DNA of 64,000 bases from Smallanthus sonchifolius (GCA_023525975.1 CM042032.1:76282260-76346259); one strand, 5' to 3'. Positions 11,490 to 22,600 are shown, counted from the first letter of the stretch. Translations and numbers: made by a program. Notes: a model not told the origin generated them from the letters alone.

Positions 11490-12240
11490 TTTATGTGTGG
11501 TGAACTTGTCGTGTTACCTGATCCAGCGTTACTTGAACTTGTCGTATTACCTCTCGTGAACTCTCGGCTTCTTCGGCTAGTTCGTACCTTTAGCCAATCT
11601 CTTCAATTATCACCTCATCTTTCTTCCGATGAACCCGACAACGAAGATGACCATTCCATTTTTAATTGGTTAAGAGAATAGTTTGGTGTGTTATTGGTTG
11701 AGAGAATATGATATGATATATATAGGGTTAGATTCAAATGAGAATTAATAAATACTTGAGAACTCGCGAGAACTCGTCAAAAAAATAATTAAAACCATTT
11801 TTTTTGTTTTCACTATATTTATTATTAAAATATAACATAAAAAATAATTTACCTCTTCAATTAATTCATCCCTTCTCTCTAAATTATCCTTAAAAAATTT
11901 ATATACATGTGTAAATGGTAAACACTTACACATGTGTAAGTGGTAAACTTACACAAGTGTATATATTTTTTAATATATCAAGACATGTAAATTTACATAT
12001 ATAAATTCATTTTTTTATGTTGTATTCTAACAATAAAAGTAGTAAAAACAAAAAAAAATGGTTTTGATTGGTTTTTTGCGAGTTCTCGCGAGTTATCAAA
12101 ATATTTAGGAGTTCTCAAATGATCCATTCCCTATGTATATATATATATTAAAATTTAAATATTTTTTTTAATAAAACTAGCCATTCAACAGCTACCTTGA
12201 CCAAGATGGATGCCCCTCAGCCCGTGACTCCCCCCTACTC
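11490..12240 (-). pseudogene. PIF/Harbinger transposase N-terminal remnant, split by a MITE
   Basis: On the minus strand 11668-11500 begins MEWSSSLSGSSEE and continues, after a one-base shift, with DEVIIE. The same sequence is found at the start of the Harbinger transposase pseudogene near 50450-50550. The 5' leader also matches: 11665-11722 plus 12134-12225 aligns with about 50560-50730 (both end in a GCTA..TTGA-type block). The leader is interrupted by the TIR element at 11723-12133. No catalytic domain is present. Confidence 0.6.
11723..12133. mobile_element. MITE with long terminal inverted repeats (about 410 bp)
   Basis: The left end (from TAGGGTTAGATTCAAATGAG) and the reverse complement of the right end (from ATAGGGAATGGATCATTTGAG) match over roughly 100 bp. 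The match includes the block AACTCGCGAGAACTCG and the run AAAACCATTTTTTTT. The inside is AT-rich and non-coding, with palindromic ACACTTACACATGTGTAAGTG near 11922. Long TIRs and no coding capacity suggest a Mutator-like MITE. It sits at a TA-rich site inside the Harbinger remnant. Confidence 0.75.
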
Positions 12241-12493
12241 TAATAAGAGATGATCTCAAGTTAAATTGTTTGGTATTTTTAATTGAATCGAACTTAAATA
12301 AGTCACTAAAATTTAAAAGTTAACAATGTGTTAAGGATGATCTCAAGTTAAAATTGGTTTGTAAATATATAAAATTGAGAAACATAAAGATAAGTGTGTA
12401 GATAACCAATGATCTAATGGTATTGTGTTTTGTTCTCATAAAAAAAGTAGTGTGTTTTCAAATTCTTAGATTAGATTGTAACCAAAGGGTATT

Positions 12494-12610
12494 TAGTCTA
12501 GCGGTATCTTGAAGTGTAAAATGATGCCCCTTCTTCTGAGGTCAAGGGTTCAAGTCCCGCGATAAACAATGTTATAAATTAGGAGTTTAGATTGCCGTAA
12601 AAAAAGGGGG
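12494..12610 (+). repeat. tRNA-derived SINE
   Basis: A Pol III A box (TAGTCTAGCGG, 12494-12504) that fits TRGYNNARNGG is followed 42 bp later by a B box (GGTTCAAGTCC, 12547-12557) that fits GGTTCRANNCC. The segment ends in TTGCCGTAAAAAAA. This is the head and A-rich tail expected of a plant SINE. A degenerate tRNA pseudogene is the alternative, but no acceptor stem is visible. Confidence 0.55.
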
Positions 12611-12971
12611 TTAGATCGTATTTAGGTTTAAAAAAATTGTTAAAAAAAGGTGGGTAGGAAAAAGTTTGATGTTCAAAAAAAAAAATTAATCAGTTCCTCA
12701 TATCCATTAATGATTAATAGGTGTTAACAACTTTTAACTAGTTTACGATTTGCATGCACTAAATATTGTCACGTCATCATCAGCTGTATCAATTGACAGT
12801 TGCCATCGAAAATAATCAGACGGTTCTCACTTACACGTGTGTGGTGATTAAGTTTATCATGTGAACCCTCGCTAGCTAGTCATTTTCATTTTTCTGGCGA
12901 AGGTAGTTGTGTCGATTTTTAACTTTAAAAAGGAATAAAATAAGACTTTTGACGTATATATATATATATAT

Positions 12972-13377
12972 GTGAGACGATTACACTAAAAAGTGGTTTT
13001 TCGCTAATAAATTCTAAGAAGTGAGTCAAACGAACTCCGATTGAGCTCATTCCAGCGACGTTGGAACCGTCTCATCGAACCCTAACCCGGACCCAAAAAC
13101 GTAAACCCCCTCTACAACCCCACCCCGAAAAGCCTAAAACCACCACCCCACCCCAAAAACCTAAACCCCCCCACCCCACCCCACCTCCCCCTAAACCCTA
13201 AACCCACCCCCAAAAACCTAAACCCCCCAACCCCCACCCAAAAAAAAACCTAAACCCTAAAAGCTAAACCCTAAGGTTAAACCATAAGGCTCAAGCGGAG
13301 TTCATTTGATATCGTTTCTTAAGGTTTTTGTCATTTCTTAAATTTATTAGCGAAAAACTACTTATTATTTGAAACTC

Positions 13378-13380
<3 letters not shown>
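12972..13380. mobile_element. MITE with about 80-bp TIRs and C-rich, telomere-like core
   Basis: The left arm (12972-13050) and the reverse complement of the right arm (13290-13378) share the blocks AGTGGTTTTTCGCTAATAAA / AGTAGTTTTTCGCTAATAAA and GAACTCCG.TTGAG. The core (13085-13270) is strongly strand-biased: CCTAAAC, CCACCCC and CCCTAAACCCTAAA words with few G. Both ends abut TA microsatellites. A second, right-truncated copy lies at 43535-44010. It has no coding capacity. Confidence 0.7.
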
Positions 13381-13419
<39 letters not shown>

Positions 13420-13470
13420 GAGAGAGAGAGAGAGAGAGGGGGGAGGGGGGGAAAGAGAGAGAGGGGTTGT
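13381..13470 (+). repeat. (AT)n-(GA)n-G-rich microsatellite
   Basis: About 18 AT dinucleotides are followed by about 10 GA units, then GGGGGGAGGGGGGG and another GA run. It is simple sequence with no gene. Confidence 0.9.
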
Positions 13471-14189
13471 ATCAAGAGAAAATCAAGGCTTATTGTAAAA
13501 ACTAGAAAACTAATTCTGGACACTCATTTGGTCTAATCAGCACCAATTCTTTGGTTTTAAGTAACAAAAATGACAACCTCAAGCGGCTATGCAAAGTTCC
13601 AAGTGAGCCATCAAAACAACATGTGTGCGAGTTGGGTGCTTGACACCATTAAGGGTCCTCACTAGTATTTGTCTTAAAGGAAACACATACCGTAGAAATC
13701 TCTCACTTATATACTACTCAAAGTTTTCCGATCCAACTATATGGGACATGTTCCACCACTTTTTACCCAATTTTCGCAACTTCTGTAGATTCAAACACCA
13801 AACTTCGAGTATCAATGTCATTCATCTTAGTTTTGTTTTGTAAGCGATTTGATCCGTTGCAAAGCTCACATAGTAGAATACAAATCCAGAAAAAAGATAA
13901 ACATATTAACTTCAGTTATATATTTATTTTGATCCAAAGTTGAAAAAAAAACATTTTTCCAACAATTTTTTTTATACACAATTCTAACAGAAATTTTGAA
14001 AGTTGCGGATCATAGGGAATTGTGCAATTGATTTGATAAATATAATGTAATATAATAATTGTTCGTTACGAAATTTATTAATCATTCCTAAAAGGTGGAA
14101 AGAATGCGTTTCTTTTGGAGGCCGGTTTTAGTTTATGAAAGTGGATTAACCTTATCCCATTTTCATATTTAATTAAGTATAGTTACACC
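13471..14189. other. upstream region of the MCU gene, no other gene seen
   Basis: This AT-rich stretch lies between the microsatellite and the MCU TATA box and probably includes the upstream promoter. I see no protein-coding features in the short open frames here. Confidence 0.45.
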
Positions 14190-14197
14190 TATAAATA
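14190..14197 (+). promoter_or_regulatory. TATA box of the MCU gene
   Basis: TATAAATA stands 79 bp before the chosen start codon (14269). Transcription would begin about 25-35 bp downstream, near 14220. The in-frame ATG at 14212 would then lie upstream of, or right at, the transcript start. This supports the start at 14269. Confidence 0.6.
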
Positions 14198-14268
14198 AGA
14201 CACAGCCTTCAATGACTGAAATATCCTGGTATACAAAACAAGAAAGAAGGAGAACTTGTGCTACATCC

Positions 14269-15677
14269 ATGGCGTTCAAACAAAATATAATACAAAGATT
14301 ATTCAGTATAAGCAGCAACAAATTCCCAAATCAAACATTAAGAAGTTGCCGCATTTCTTCATCATCTTCCGCTGTTCAAACGATGATCCCACAAAATCCT
14401 GACCGAGTAGCGCCTGACCCGGGAGAGGAGTCTATGTTCTGGAGGTTTCTCCAGCGAAGGCCGCTGTACTTATCTTCTGCAGCAGCCTTTCCTGAGATTC
14501 TCCGTCCGAGCAGCGAGAAGCTGCTGGAGAGGCTTAGGGAAATGGACATTGCCAGAAACCGGGTCCGTCTCCAAAAAGACGGACCATTGACGGCCATTGA
14601 GGTTAAGAAGATCCTTAGGGCTTCGCAAATGGAGGCTCTGAAATTGAAGTTGAGATGTAGTCGGAAAAATCACGTGTCGTATGATGAGTTTATTCAGATA
14701 TGTGTTGATGAATGTTCTAACAAGAATCAAGGGGTGGATCTTGCCAAAGTTCTTGATAACTCCGGTTCTGTCATCGTTTTGGGGAACGTCGTCTTCCTAA
14801 AGCCTGAACAGGTTCTTTACTGAATTCCATTACACAAGCTTCGATTTCTCTAACAGCATTTTAGTACCGGATTGAACCGGGCAGTCGGACCAGAAATCGG
14901 TCATAGAAACGGTTTGGTTATGCCTATTTGAACCAGTCTGATAGGAAACCAAGTGGTTAGACTGGATTTCCAATTTTTTAAATTAGTTTTGTTATTTTTT
15001 TTCTTTGAAAATCTTATTTTCTAATTAATTTAGTTTTTTATGGTACATATAGTATTTATTTAAGTCTTCATATTTCATTAAAATAGTTAATTTATTTTTA
15101 TATTTTCAATGTATATATATAGTTTTAAATTTTTGTAGTATTTATCACATCATCCGGTTCTTAAATAATGGATCGATAAGGCAACCGGTTCGATGTCTGA
15201 TCTGGTTTTCTATTCTCTAACGAGCTTTTGTTATTGCAGGTAGTGAAAGCCATCAACAAACTGATGACCGGAGACGATTTTCCCACAAAGGAACTGAAAG
15301 AAATGGAGCGATGGAAGTCGGAGATCGACCACAAGGCAAGTAAGATGGTCCGGTGGGAGCTTTGGGGTGGATTAGGGTACCTGGTGTTGCAGACGGCGGC
15401 GTTCATGAGGTTAACCTTCTGGGAACTGTCATGGGATGTCATGGAACCGATATGCTTCTACGTGACATCCGTATATTTCATGATCGGATACGCATATTTC
15501 CTAAGAACGTCAAGGGAACCTTCTTTCGAAGCGGTTTTCCAGAGCAGGTTTCGTGCGAAGCAGATGAAGTTGATGAAGATGGAAGGGTTTGATGTTAATA
15601 AGTACAACGAATTGAAAAAAATTAGTGGGGTTGAAGGTTTTTCTTTGGAACAGGTTTATGATGAGACGATTAGATAA
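14269..15677 (+). CDS. MCU: mitochondrial calcium uniporter protein (MCU family), two exons
   Basis: The coding sequence joins 14269-14811 and 15240-15677 (181 + 145 codons, 326 residues, close to the usual plant MCU length). The protein is the pore subunit of the inner-membrane Ca2+ channel that carries Ca2+ into the matrix. The N-terminus (MAFKQNIIQRLFSIS) is basic and Ser/Arg-rich, as in a mitochondrial transit peptide. Residues about 55-180 form the matrix N-terminal domain and first helices. A hydrophobic segment at about 223-241 is followed by WDVMEP (246-251), the selectivity-filter signature with its Asp and Glu, and a second membrane segment (about 252-270). A basic C-terminal helix follows. 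The start at 14269 is preferred over the in-frame ATG at 14212 because the TATA box lies at 14190 and the transit peptide begins at MAFK. No stops or frameshifts are seen. It is the only intact host gene in the window. Confidence 0.93.
14812..15239 (+). other. intron of the MCU gene (428 bp, phase 0)
   Basis: The donor CAG|GTTCTTT (14811/14812) and the acceptor TTATTGCAG|GTAGTG (15239/15240) join Gln to Val without changing frame, giving FLKPEQ-VVKAIN. The intron contains an ACCGGTT-rich stretch at both sides (about 14865-14960 and 15150-15210), possibly a decayed MITE, and AT-rich DNA between. Without splicing the frame would end three codons after the donor. Confidence 0.9.
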
Positions 15678-15833
15678 TGAATCTTTAATTTGATCATGAA
15701 TGAACATGTTTAAGTTTCCAAAACACAATTTTTCTTTAAGTATATATGATTTTGTGGAAAACTGAAAAGGGTTGTAAATCGGAAGAAAAAAATTAATATA
15801 TATATAAACTACAAATTAAAAAAATAGTTCTAA
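15678..15833 (+). other. 3' flank of the MCU gene
   Basis: AT-rich 3' untranslated region with several AATAAA-like words (for example AATTAATATATA near 15790). No unique poly(A) site can be named from sequence. A Tourist-like element begins at 15834. Confidence 0.4.
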
Positions 15834-16569
15834 GAGCATTTGCAGCGCAGTCTGAGGCGGATGAAGGAATTGAGCAGATGCGAGCCGCGTTGGAGGAGCC
15901 ATCCAGCGATGGTCTGTCCGGAAATTCAAACGCCTGCAAACGTGTTTGATGGTGCAGCCTCTCTCAAACATCTATATTTAATATTGATTTATATAATAAA
16001 ACTAGAGGAACCCCGCGCTCCGCGGCGGTGAAGTAAATCGCGATAATGGCGACAAAATGGGAGCGTTAAGTTTTATAATGTGAAAGTCAAATTACGAAAA
16101 AATAAAAAAATATAATGTTAATAAAAGCTGGGAAAAATCAAATAATAAAAAAAAAACATTTTAAAACACAAAAAAAACCCGACCCCCGAGGTTTGACCCG
16201 GGTGAATGGGGTGGGGAAGAGTGATCAAGAGCCTAGACGCGCCATATTTGTGTTAATATCTCCATGACTCCATCCAAAAACTATGATTGGAGGAGTTTTT
16301 AATACAAGAAAAAAAGTGAGTAAACTTAAAAATAATAAATAAAAAATTACAACCAATTGGGGACCGTCATGTGGCAGAACCGTCCTAAAAGACCAATTAG
16401 AACATGTCACCATTCACCCCTTACTAAAATGTATGTTTATATAATGTGAGAGTTTGAAAAAGAATGTATTATTGGAGTAAAAATAAGTGTTTAAAAAAAT
16501 AAGTGAAAATCTTATATAAGGCATTTGGTTGTGTTTTAGTGTTTTACTCTATCATAATTGTGGATGCTC
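15834..16569. mobile_element. Tourist-like MITE with TAA target-site duplication
   Basis: The left end GAGCATTTGCAGC and the reverse complement of the right end GAGCATCCACAAT are short imperfect TIRs. They are flanked by TAA on both sides (15831-15833, 16570-16572), the 3-bp duplication typical of PIF/Harbinger-type MITEs. A Helitron-type end lies inside (from 16002). There is no coding capacity. Confidence 0.55.
16002..16210 (-). mobile_element. Helitron 3' terminus, minus strand
   Basis: Read on the minus strand, a GC-rich near-palindrome (CCGCCGCGGAGCGCGGGG) is followed by TTCCT and CTAG (plus 16002-16005), then a host T. This is the Helitron 3' end layout of hairpin then CTAG before T. 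The matching 5' TC end was not identified. A GACCCGGG-containing stretch near 16190 is of the same style. Confidence 0.5.
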
Positions 16570-16572
16570 TAA

Positions 16573-17014
16573 TACCTACGTTACTAAACACGTGACTGGA
16601 CCCGTTATAAGGAAAAGTCAAACTATTTTTGCCTTTAAAAAAAGGAAAAGCCAAAGGGTCATAATTTTAATTTTTAAGGTTTGCGGTTTCAAATCTTTAA
16701 TGTGTTGAAACTTGAACCATATCAGTTGAGCTGAATTTAAATGTATGTGCGTGGGGCTAGGTCACAGAGGTCACATTTTGGTGTATACTAGTCGATCTAA
16801 ACCATTCATAGCGGTCCTTCCTTCAGATTATTTTTCTTCATGCTTTTGAATTTTGTTTTCGTTTTTAAAATCCAGGGCTAGCTGGTGTCTAACTCTTGCA
16901 GATCATTGCTCCATTTGTTGCTACAGTTTTTAAAATTCAGGTTTGGTGCCTGATATGTAAAAGGAAAAAGAATTCAAACAAAAAAGCAGAATGATTTGGT
17001 CTTGGGAAGCTAAT
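16573..17014. other. retroelement-like internal fragment or unclassified DNA
   Basis: No gene is seen. Because the primer-binding site at 17015 points to the minus strand, the bases just left of it (about 16880-17014) should be the 5' leader of a copia element oriented to the left. Its coding part is absent. Confidence 0.35.
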
Positions 17015-17320
17015 GCTCTGATACCATGAATGAATTTAGAAAGAATCGTAATAATATTGATGAATAATATTTTTTGTGTTTTGAATAACCGAAAACCAAA
17101 TCTCTTTATATAGAAAAACTACACTGAAAAAGATAATAATAAAACTAACCAACAAATGATAAGGTTAACCAACTAATTATAATGATTAAAAGTTAACAAC
17201 TATCATTATATTCAAACTAGAGATAGAATAATTGCTAACAAACAAACTTAAAAGATAAATAACAAATCAAATAAAATTGACTAGAATGGATAATTATAAA
17301 CTCGGCTAACAACTATATCA
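17015..17320 (-). repeat. copia 5' LTR (solo fragment) with tRNA-Met primer-binding site
   Basis: GCTCTGATACCA at 17015-17026 is the reverse complement of TGGTATCAGAGC, the initiator-tRNA-Met primer-binding site used by most plant LTR elements. It directly abuts TG at 17027, so on the minus strand an LTR ending in CA lies to its right. The LTR has a TATA-like TTTATATAG (about 17103) and probably starts at TGATATAG (minus strand, plus 17320). No coding region accompanies it. Confidence 0.55.
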
Positions 17321-17951
17321 ATTCTCTACGATCCATGGTTGGTGGTGTTGAGATGCTTCTAACTGAATAGACGGAGACCATATTGTTCAATGATAGTGGA
17401 TGGTCGATGGGATTGAGATGCTTCTTGTTGAGAAATAGAGTTCTGCGACGGTATAAGACCATATCGTTCACCAATAGTCGATGGCTGGTGGATTTGAGAT
17501 GTTTCGTGTGGATCAATATAGTTCTGCACGGTGGTCTACTATACCCTTCTGCTACGGTCGATGGTCGATATGGTTGAGATGCTTCTTGTGGAGTAATATA
17601 ATTCGATGACGGTATAAGACCAAATCGTTCAGCGATAGTATAATCTTGGTAGGTTTGAGATGCTACTAGTGGAGCAATAGCACTCTGCGACGGTGGTGGA
17701 CTATATCCTTCATAGACGGTGGATTGTTGGTAGGTTTGAGATCCTACTAGTGGATCAATATCACTCTGCGAAGGTGTTTCACTATGTCCTTCAGTGACGA
17801 TGGATGGCTGGTGGGTTTTAGATGCTTCTCGTGGAGCTATATAGTTTTGTGAAGGTGGTTGACTAACATTATAAAAATCGCCCCTTGAACCCTGGAATGG
17901 TCTCGCAACTCCAATAGATTGGTTGTAAGGTGCTTGCTCCAAATCGGTCAT
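17313..17951 (-). pseudogene. Pro/Ser/Gln/Tyr-rich protein made of 27-residue repeats
   Basis: I do not recognise this gene. The minus-strand frame starts MTDLEQAPYNQSIG and is built of an 81-bp (27-residue) tandem unit. Each copy resembles PSQ-xx-I-x-P-xx-ASQTYQ-x-ST-V-xEGYS. The unit starts can be followed at about 17813, 17733, 17652 and further left, six to seven units in total. Near 17530 a frameshift moves the repeat into another frame, where it continues for at least two more units. The left end is cut by the retroelement LTR at about 17320. It has no signal peptide or membrane segment. It could be a gene fragment carried by a Helitron, or a tandem satellite that happens to be open. 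Confidence 0.45.
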
Positions 17952-18380
17952 AATCTGTTGCTAATTAGAGTTAAAAAACAGACATTTTTCTTTTAAAATA
18001 CTTTTAAATAATAATAACAATTACATGTTGCCTTAGTTTTTAGTGAAAACAAAAAAAAACGCGTATGGCCTATTCAAGGTCAACCCCAAAATAGATAATT
18101 TTTTATAAAATACGTTTAAATAATAATAGTAGTTAGATGTTGCCTCAGTTTTAAGAGGAAATACCAAAAAGAAATTTAAATTAAAAACTATAGATAAATC
18201 TTAAAAAAAAAGTTAACGTGAGAGAAGATAAAAGAGAGAATCATAGATGAGAAATTAAAGAGAAAGAAAGAAAAATAATGAGATCCATGTCATTCACTAT
18301 ATTTTTTTTTACCAAAAGTTCTAAACCGCTAAAATTTTTTAACAAGTGAATAATATGAAATATTTACCTTTTAAATTGAA
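17952..18380. other. AT-rich DNA upstream of the repeat-protein frame
   Basis: No gene is seen. A partly repeated segment occurs here (TTTTAAAATACTTTTAAATAATAATA at about 17992 and a similar copy at about 18101, each followed by AGATGTTGCC or ACATGTTGCC). Confidence 0.4.
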
Positions 18381-19350
18381 CTAGAAAATTTGCCCCGCGC
18401 ATTGTAACGGGAACCAGACCTTAAACGGTTGAGACGGTGATATTAACGTGGCTAAGCATAAAAATAAAACATGGTTAAATAAATTTTGTTCTGCGCTTTG
18501 CGGCGGGATGAGCACCTTAAACGGTTGAAAGACAGTTAGTAACGGTAACGATGTTTTTCAGTTGGTGCGGTGTCGTTCCTTATCCTTATGGTGGCAGCAC
18601 ATCACCTTCAGTTGATATAACTCACGGTATCTAAAAATACACTATTTTGAATACGACTCCGTTTTAAAAAAAAATATACTAGGATGTAAAAAAAGAAACA
18701 TAAACAAATAAACGCGAAAGTTATTAAGGAAAAATCAGATTTCATCAGGTGGTAAATTCTAAACTTTAGAATACAAAGTTGGAGGTGACTTTTGCCATTT
18801 CAATAAAGTTGAAGGGAAGAGTGGTCGGTGGCAAATACCACCGACACTTCCATTTAAGTAGAACTAGTGTGAAGACACGCGTGTTGCGGCGGCGGCGGTA
18901 AACCAAACATTAATAAAAATAAGTATGTCGATTACCCCACGTTGCGACGTAAACATGACTCAGTTATCACGCTTTCATGTTATGTCGACATTTGCCAAAT
19001 TCATGAAAGAAATTAGATTAAACTAAAAAAAACATTTACACGTTATGTCTTGTTAAACATCGAAATCAATCAACGTCTACGAAACTTTGTATAAAAAAAT
19101 CAAAAGCATAGCGTTACAGGTAGAGCATTGATAATATTTAAGACCTTATATAAAAAAACAACCGCTTTATACTCGCACGTTACAGCGGAGGCGTAAACTC
19201 GTTACAAAAAACCAAAGTTTAAATGTTAGGTGTACGATGACATGAACGTGGGTATTGGCGCATTTGCGAACCAAGTTACGCGCGTTGTGGCGGTGACACT
19301 AAGGTGATTAAGTATCGAATTTGAGCGAGATCGGTTTTGGAGATTGAATC
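18381..19350 (-). mobile_element. cluster of Helitron-type ends and GCG-rich hairpin repeats, minus strand
   Basis: CTAG after A at 18381-18384, followed by a GC near-palindrome (CCCCGCGCATTGTAACGGG), and again CTAG at 18864-18867, followed by CGCGTGTTGCGGCGGCGG, look like 3' ends of minus-strand Helitrons. Related GCG words recur at about 18490, 18945, 19170 and 19280. The stretch looks like several nested or tandem Helitron derivatives. No replicase-helicase sequence is present. Confidence 0.4.
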
Positions 19351-19436
19351 ATAGATAGAAAAAAGGTATTATGCCTATAATAATAAAACTAAAAAATAAC
19401 AAATCTAAAAGGGAAAAAAACCCAAAAAAAAGAGTT

Positions 19437-19500
19437 GTTGAGGCAGTGATCGAACCTACGACCAACCCCACCAGAGCTCTAACCACCCCCACCAAAGGCA
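19437..19500 (-). repeat. tRNA-like segment with a Pol III B box
   Basis: On the minus strand GGTTAGAGCTC is followed about 20 bp later by AGGTTCGATCAC, resembling A and B boxes of a tRNA-derived SINE. It is embedded in A-rich DNA. It is weak and has no clear tail. Confidence 0.3.
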
Positions 19501-19673
19501 AAGAATGAAAAATGAGATATAAAACAAAGAACAATAGCTTTTTCAATGGCTTTCTATTAGCCACCGACATTACTTTTTAAGGTTAAGCAAATAATTACTT
19601 TTACAATTAAATCATTTCAGTATATTATATCTTAAATCTAGCATGTGACTATCTGAGTTAAAGGAATAATTAC

Positions 19674-22600
19674 TAATACCTTATTTTGCATAATCGGCTA
19701 CCAATGAAAAGAAACCACCAAAGTTTACAAATCAGCCCCTTGGCTTTACAAAGTTTTAATCCAGCCCATCAATTTGATAAAATGTTCAACTTAACCCTTT
19801 ACTTTTCTTAAGTTCCAAGTTTACCCTTGGATAAAGTTTTCAACTCTACCCTAAAATTTCTAAAACTTCAACTCATTATTTTTTATTGATTTGATTTTTC
19901 TACAATAACTTTCATTCGTTAACCTTTTTCTTAAAAAAAACTAACTTGTTGTAACATCCCGAAAATTCGAAAAGCGTAGATCGGGCACGGGATTTACAAA
20001 GAACAAGGAAGGTGAAAGGAGGTGGGCCTTGGGCTTGGGCTTGGTCCGGCTTTGGAGAATGAGTTGGGCTCTATAAAAACCCAGCTTCATCATCTCCACC
20101 TTCATTTCAACCATTTTCACCATTCACAAGTTCTAGAAAGAGAGAGAGAGAGGTTAGAGAGAGAAGGTGTCGGTTTTGCCCAAAGATCGATCCATTCTTA
20201 TTCTACAGAGATTTCACGAAGCTTTGCTGAAGAAACGAGCCGATTAGAGGTAAGAAACTAGCTCAGATCTGAGTTTTTATTCAAAACGGGTTTTTAGGCT
20301 TTCAAGGAGTTTTCAACTTAAAGGTCGGATTTTTATGTATAAAAACACCTAAAAAAGTATAGATCTAGCTTCATGGAAGTTGGAGAAATGATTTGGACAT
20401 AATAAGTTATGTTTTGGATCGAAAACGAGTCTGTTTGAAAATTAGGGTTCTTGAGCCGACACTCAGCGAAGAAGAAGGGTAGGAAGAATCGGCCAGGGAG
20501 AATCGGCCAAGGAGAATCGGCCTAGAGAGAATCGGCCCTTTAGCATGACAAAAGTCTTGAACGCAAGTTCAGGCGACACTCGAGAGTGTCAGCCGACTCT
20601 TGAGAGAGTGTCGGCCGACTCTTGAGAAAGCATCGGCCGACTCTTAGAAGTGTCGGTCGACTATCTCTGCCGACCCTCCAGTGTAACAGCAGACACTTGC
20701 AAGTTTAACCGATTTTATGTATTGTATATGCACATGTCACGTAGCACTCGTGTAGCCCGAGCTTTTAGTTTCAGTAGACAGAATATCAGGTGAGCTTTAA
20801 TCCCCTTTTTGCCTTCTTTAGGGGTGGTGTGCATACTTAGTGTAAAATGTTTATTACATATTTTATATTAATAAACAAAGTGAAAAGCTATGTTTTAGTA
20901 AAGAGTTTAAAAGAGGCAAATGTACGTTTTGACTAATGTATAGCTATATTATGGCAAGTGTTTACTATATTTTCATATACATAAACAAATGCATAATATA
21001 CGTGCTAGTATGTTTTCAGTGAAGTAAGATATATCATTATGGCAAGCGTTTACTATATTTTCATATACATAAACAAAGGCATGATATATGTGACGAGCTA
21101 TATTTCAGTAAAAGCAAAGGTATTATTGGCAAACGTTTACTATATTTTAATATACATAAACAAAGGCATAATACATGTTAATGTTATGATCAAGTTAAAG
21201 AAAGTTGTATGAACAGAAAGTGAACAGATTTCCTATGGGAATGTGTACCAGCTGTAAAGGTCCTTAGAACAGATGTTACTTGTACAAGATGTCAGATATG
21301 GGTTCTACCCATCAGTAAGAACCTTTGGGTTCACTAACGGTTGTACAACTGGAAAGAGTGACGGCGGTTGCTTGGGAGAACCACGCAACTCCCCTTAGCG
21401 TAAAGTGGTATTGTCGGTTCATGGTGCTAGCCATAAGGGCATTGACCAGGTACTCTTCGGTTCATGGTGTAAGCCATGAGGGAGATACAGTAGTGACAAG
21501 TGAATTGACGGTTAAGTTGTATTGTCAGTTCATGGTGCTAGCCATGAGAGCATTGACTAGGTACTTGTCGGTTCATGGTGCAAGCCATGAGGGCAGTATA
21601 GTGTAAAGGAGTTGACGGTTTCTTTTATGTTCATAAACTGATTTGAAAAGTAAAGTTTGTAAAGTTTTGCCTTAAGGGCAGTACGTACGTATTAGTAAAT
21701 CTTTTATATAATTGATTTAAAGTAAACGTTAGAACTCACTCAGCGTTGCTGATTTTTAGTATGCATATCAGTTAAGTGTAGGTGGCTATGGATGGATGTG
21801 AATGCTTGGCTTGGCAAGATGAGTTACCCGAAGATCAGCATCTTGCATCCCGTTTATGTTATGATTATGTTTCAGTTGTTTAAGACACGTTTCATTTCTT
21901 ATCAGACAAGTTATGTTTAGACATGTTATGTATTTCCGCTGCCTATGTTAAAGTTTAAATTGTTTCCGCTGCATGTGTTGAATATCTTGTGTTTAAGTGG
22001 CATGTGTTGATAAGTAAATCCAATAAGTAAGTCCTTCCGGGTTTGGGGCCTTACACTTGCGGCCGTGTAATTTCTTTTCTTGACGTCCCGGTATGAATTT
22101 TGTTAAATACTAATACCTTATTTTGCATGGTTAACAATGAAAAGAAACCACCAAAATTTACAAATCAACCCCTCGGCTTTACAAAGTTTTAATCCAGCCC
22201 ATCAATTTGACAAAATGTTCAACTAAATCCTTTAATTTTATTAAGTTTCAAGTTTACCATTGGACAAAGCTTTCAACTCTACTCTCAAATTTCTAAAACT
22301 TCAACTTATTATTTTTTACTGATTTGATTTTTCTAAAATAACTTTCGTTCGTTAACTTTTTCTTAAAAAAAACTAACTTGCGGCCGTGTAATTTCTTTTC
22401 TTGATGTCCTGATATGAATTTTGTTAAATACTAATACCTTATTTTGCATGGTTACCAATGAAAAGAAACCACCAAATTTTACAAATCAACCCCTCGGCTT
22501 TACAAAGTTTTAATCCAGCCAATCAATTTGACGAAATGTTCAACTAAACCCTTTAATTTTATTAAGTTTCAAGTTTTGGACAAAGTTTTCAACTACCCTC

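Noticed and set aside
13085..13280. Interstitial telomere
   Set aside because: The CCCTAAA words are degenerate and lie inside a TIR element; no long regular telomere array exists.
14212..14268. Upstream in-frame ATG as start of the MCU protein
   Set aside because: It lies only about 15 bp after the TATA box, so it is probably not in the transcript, and the transit peptide begins at 14269.
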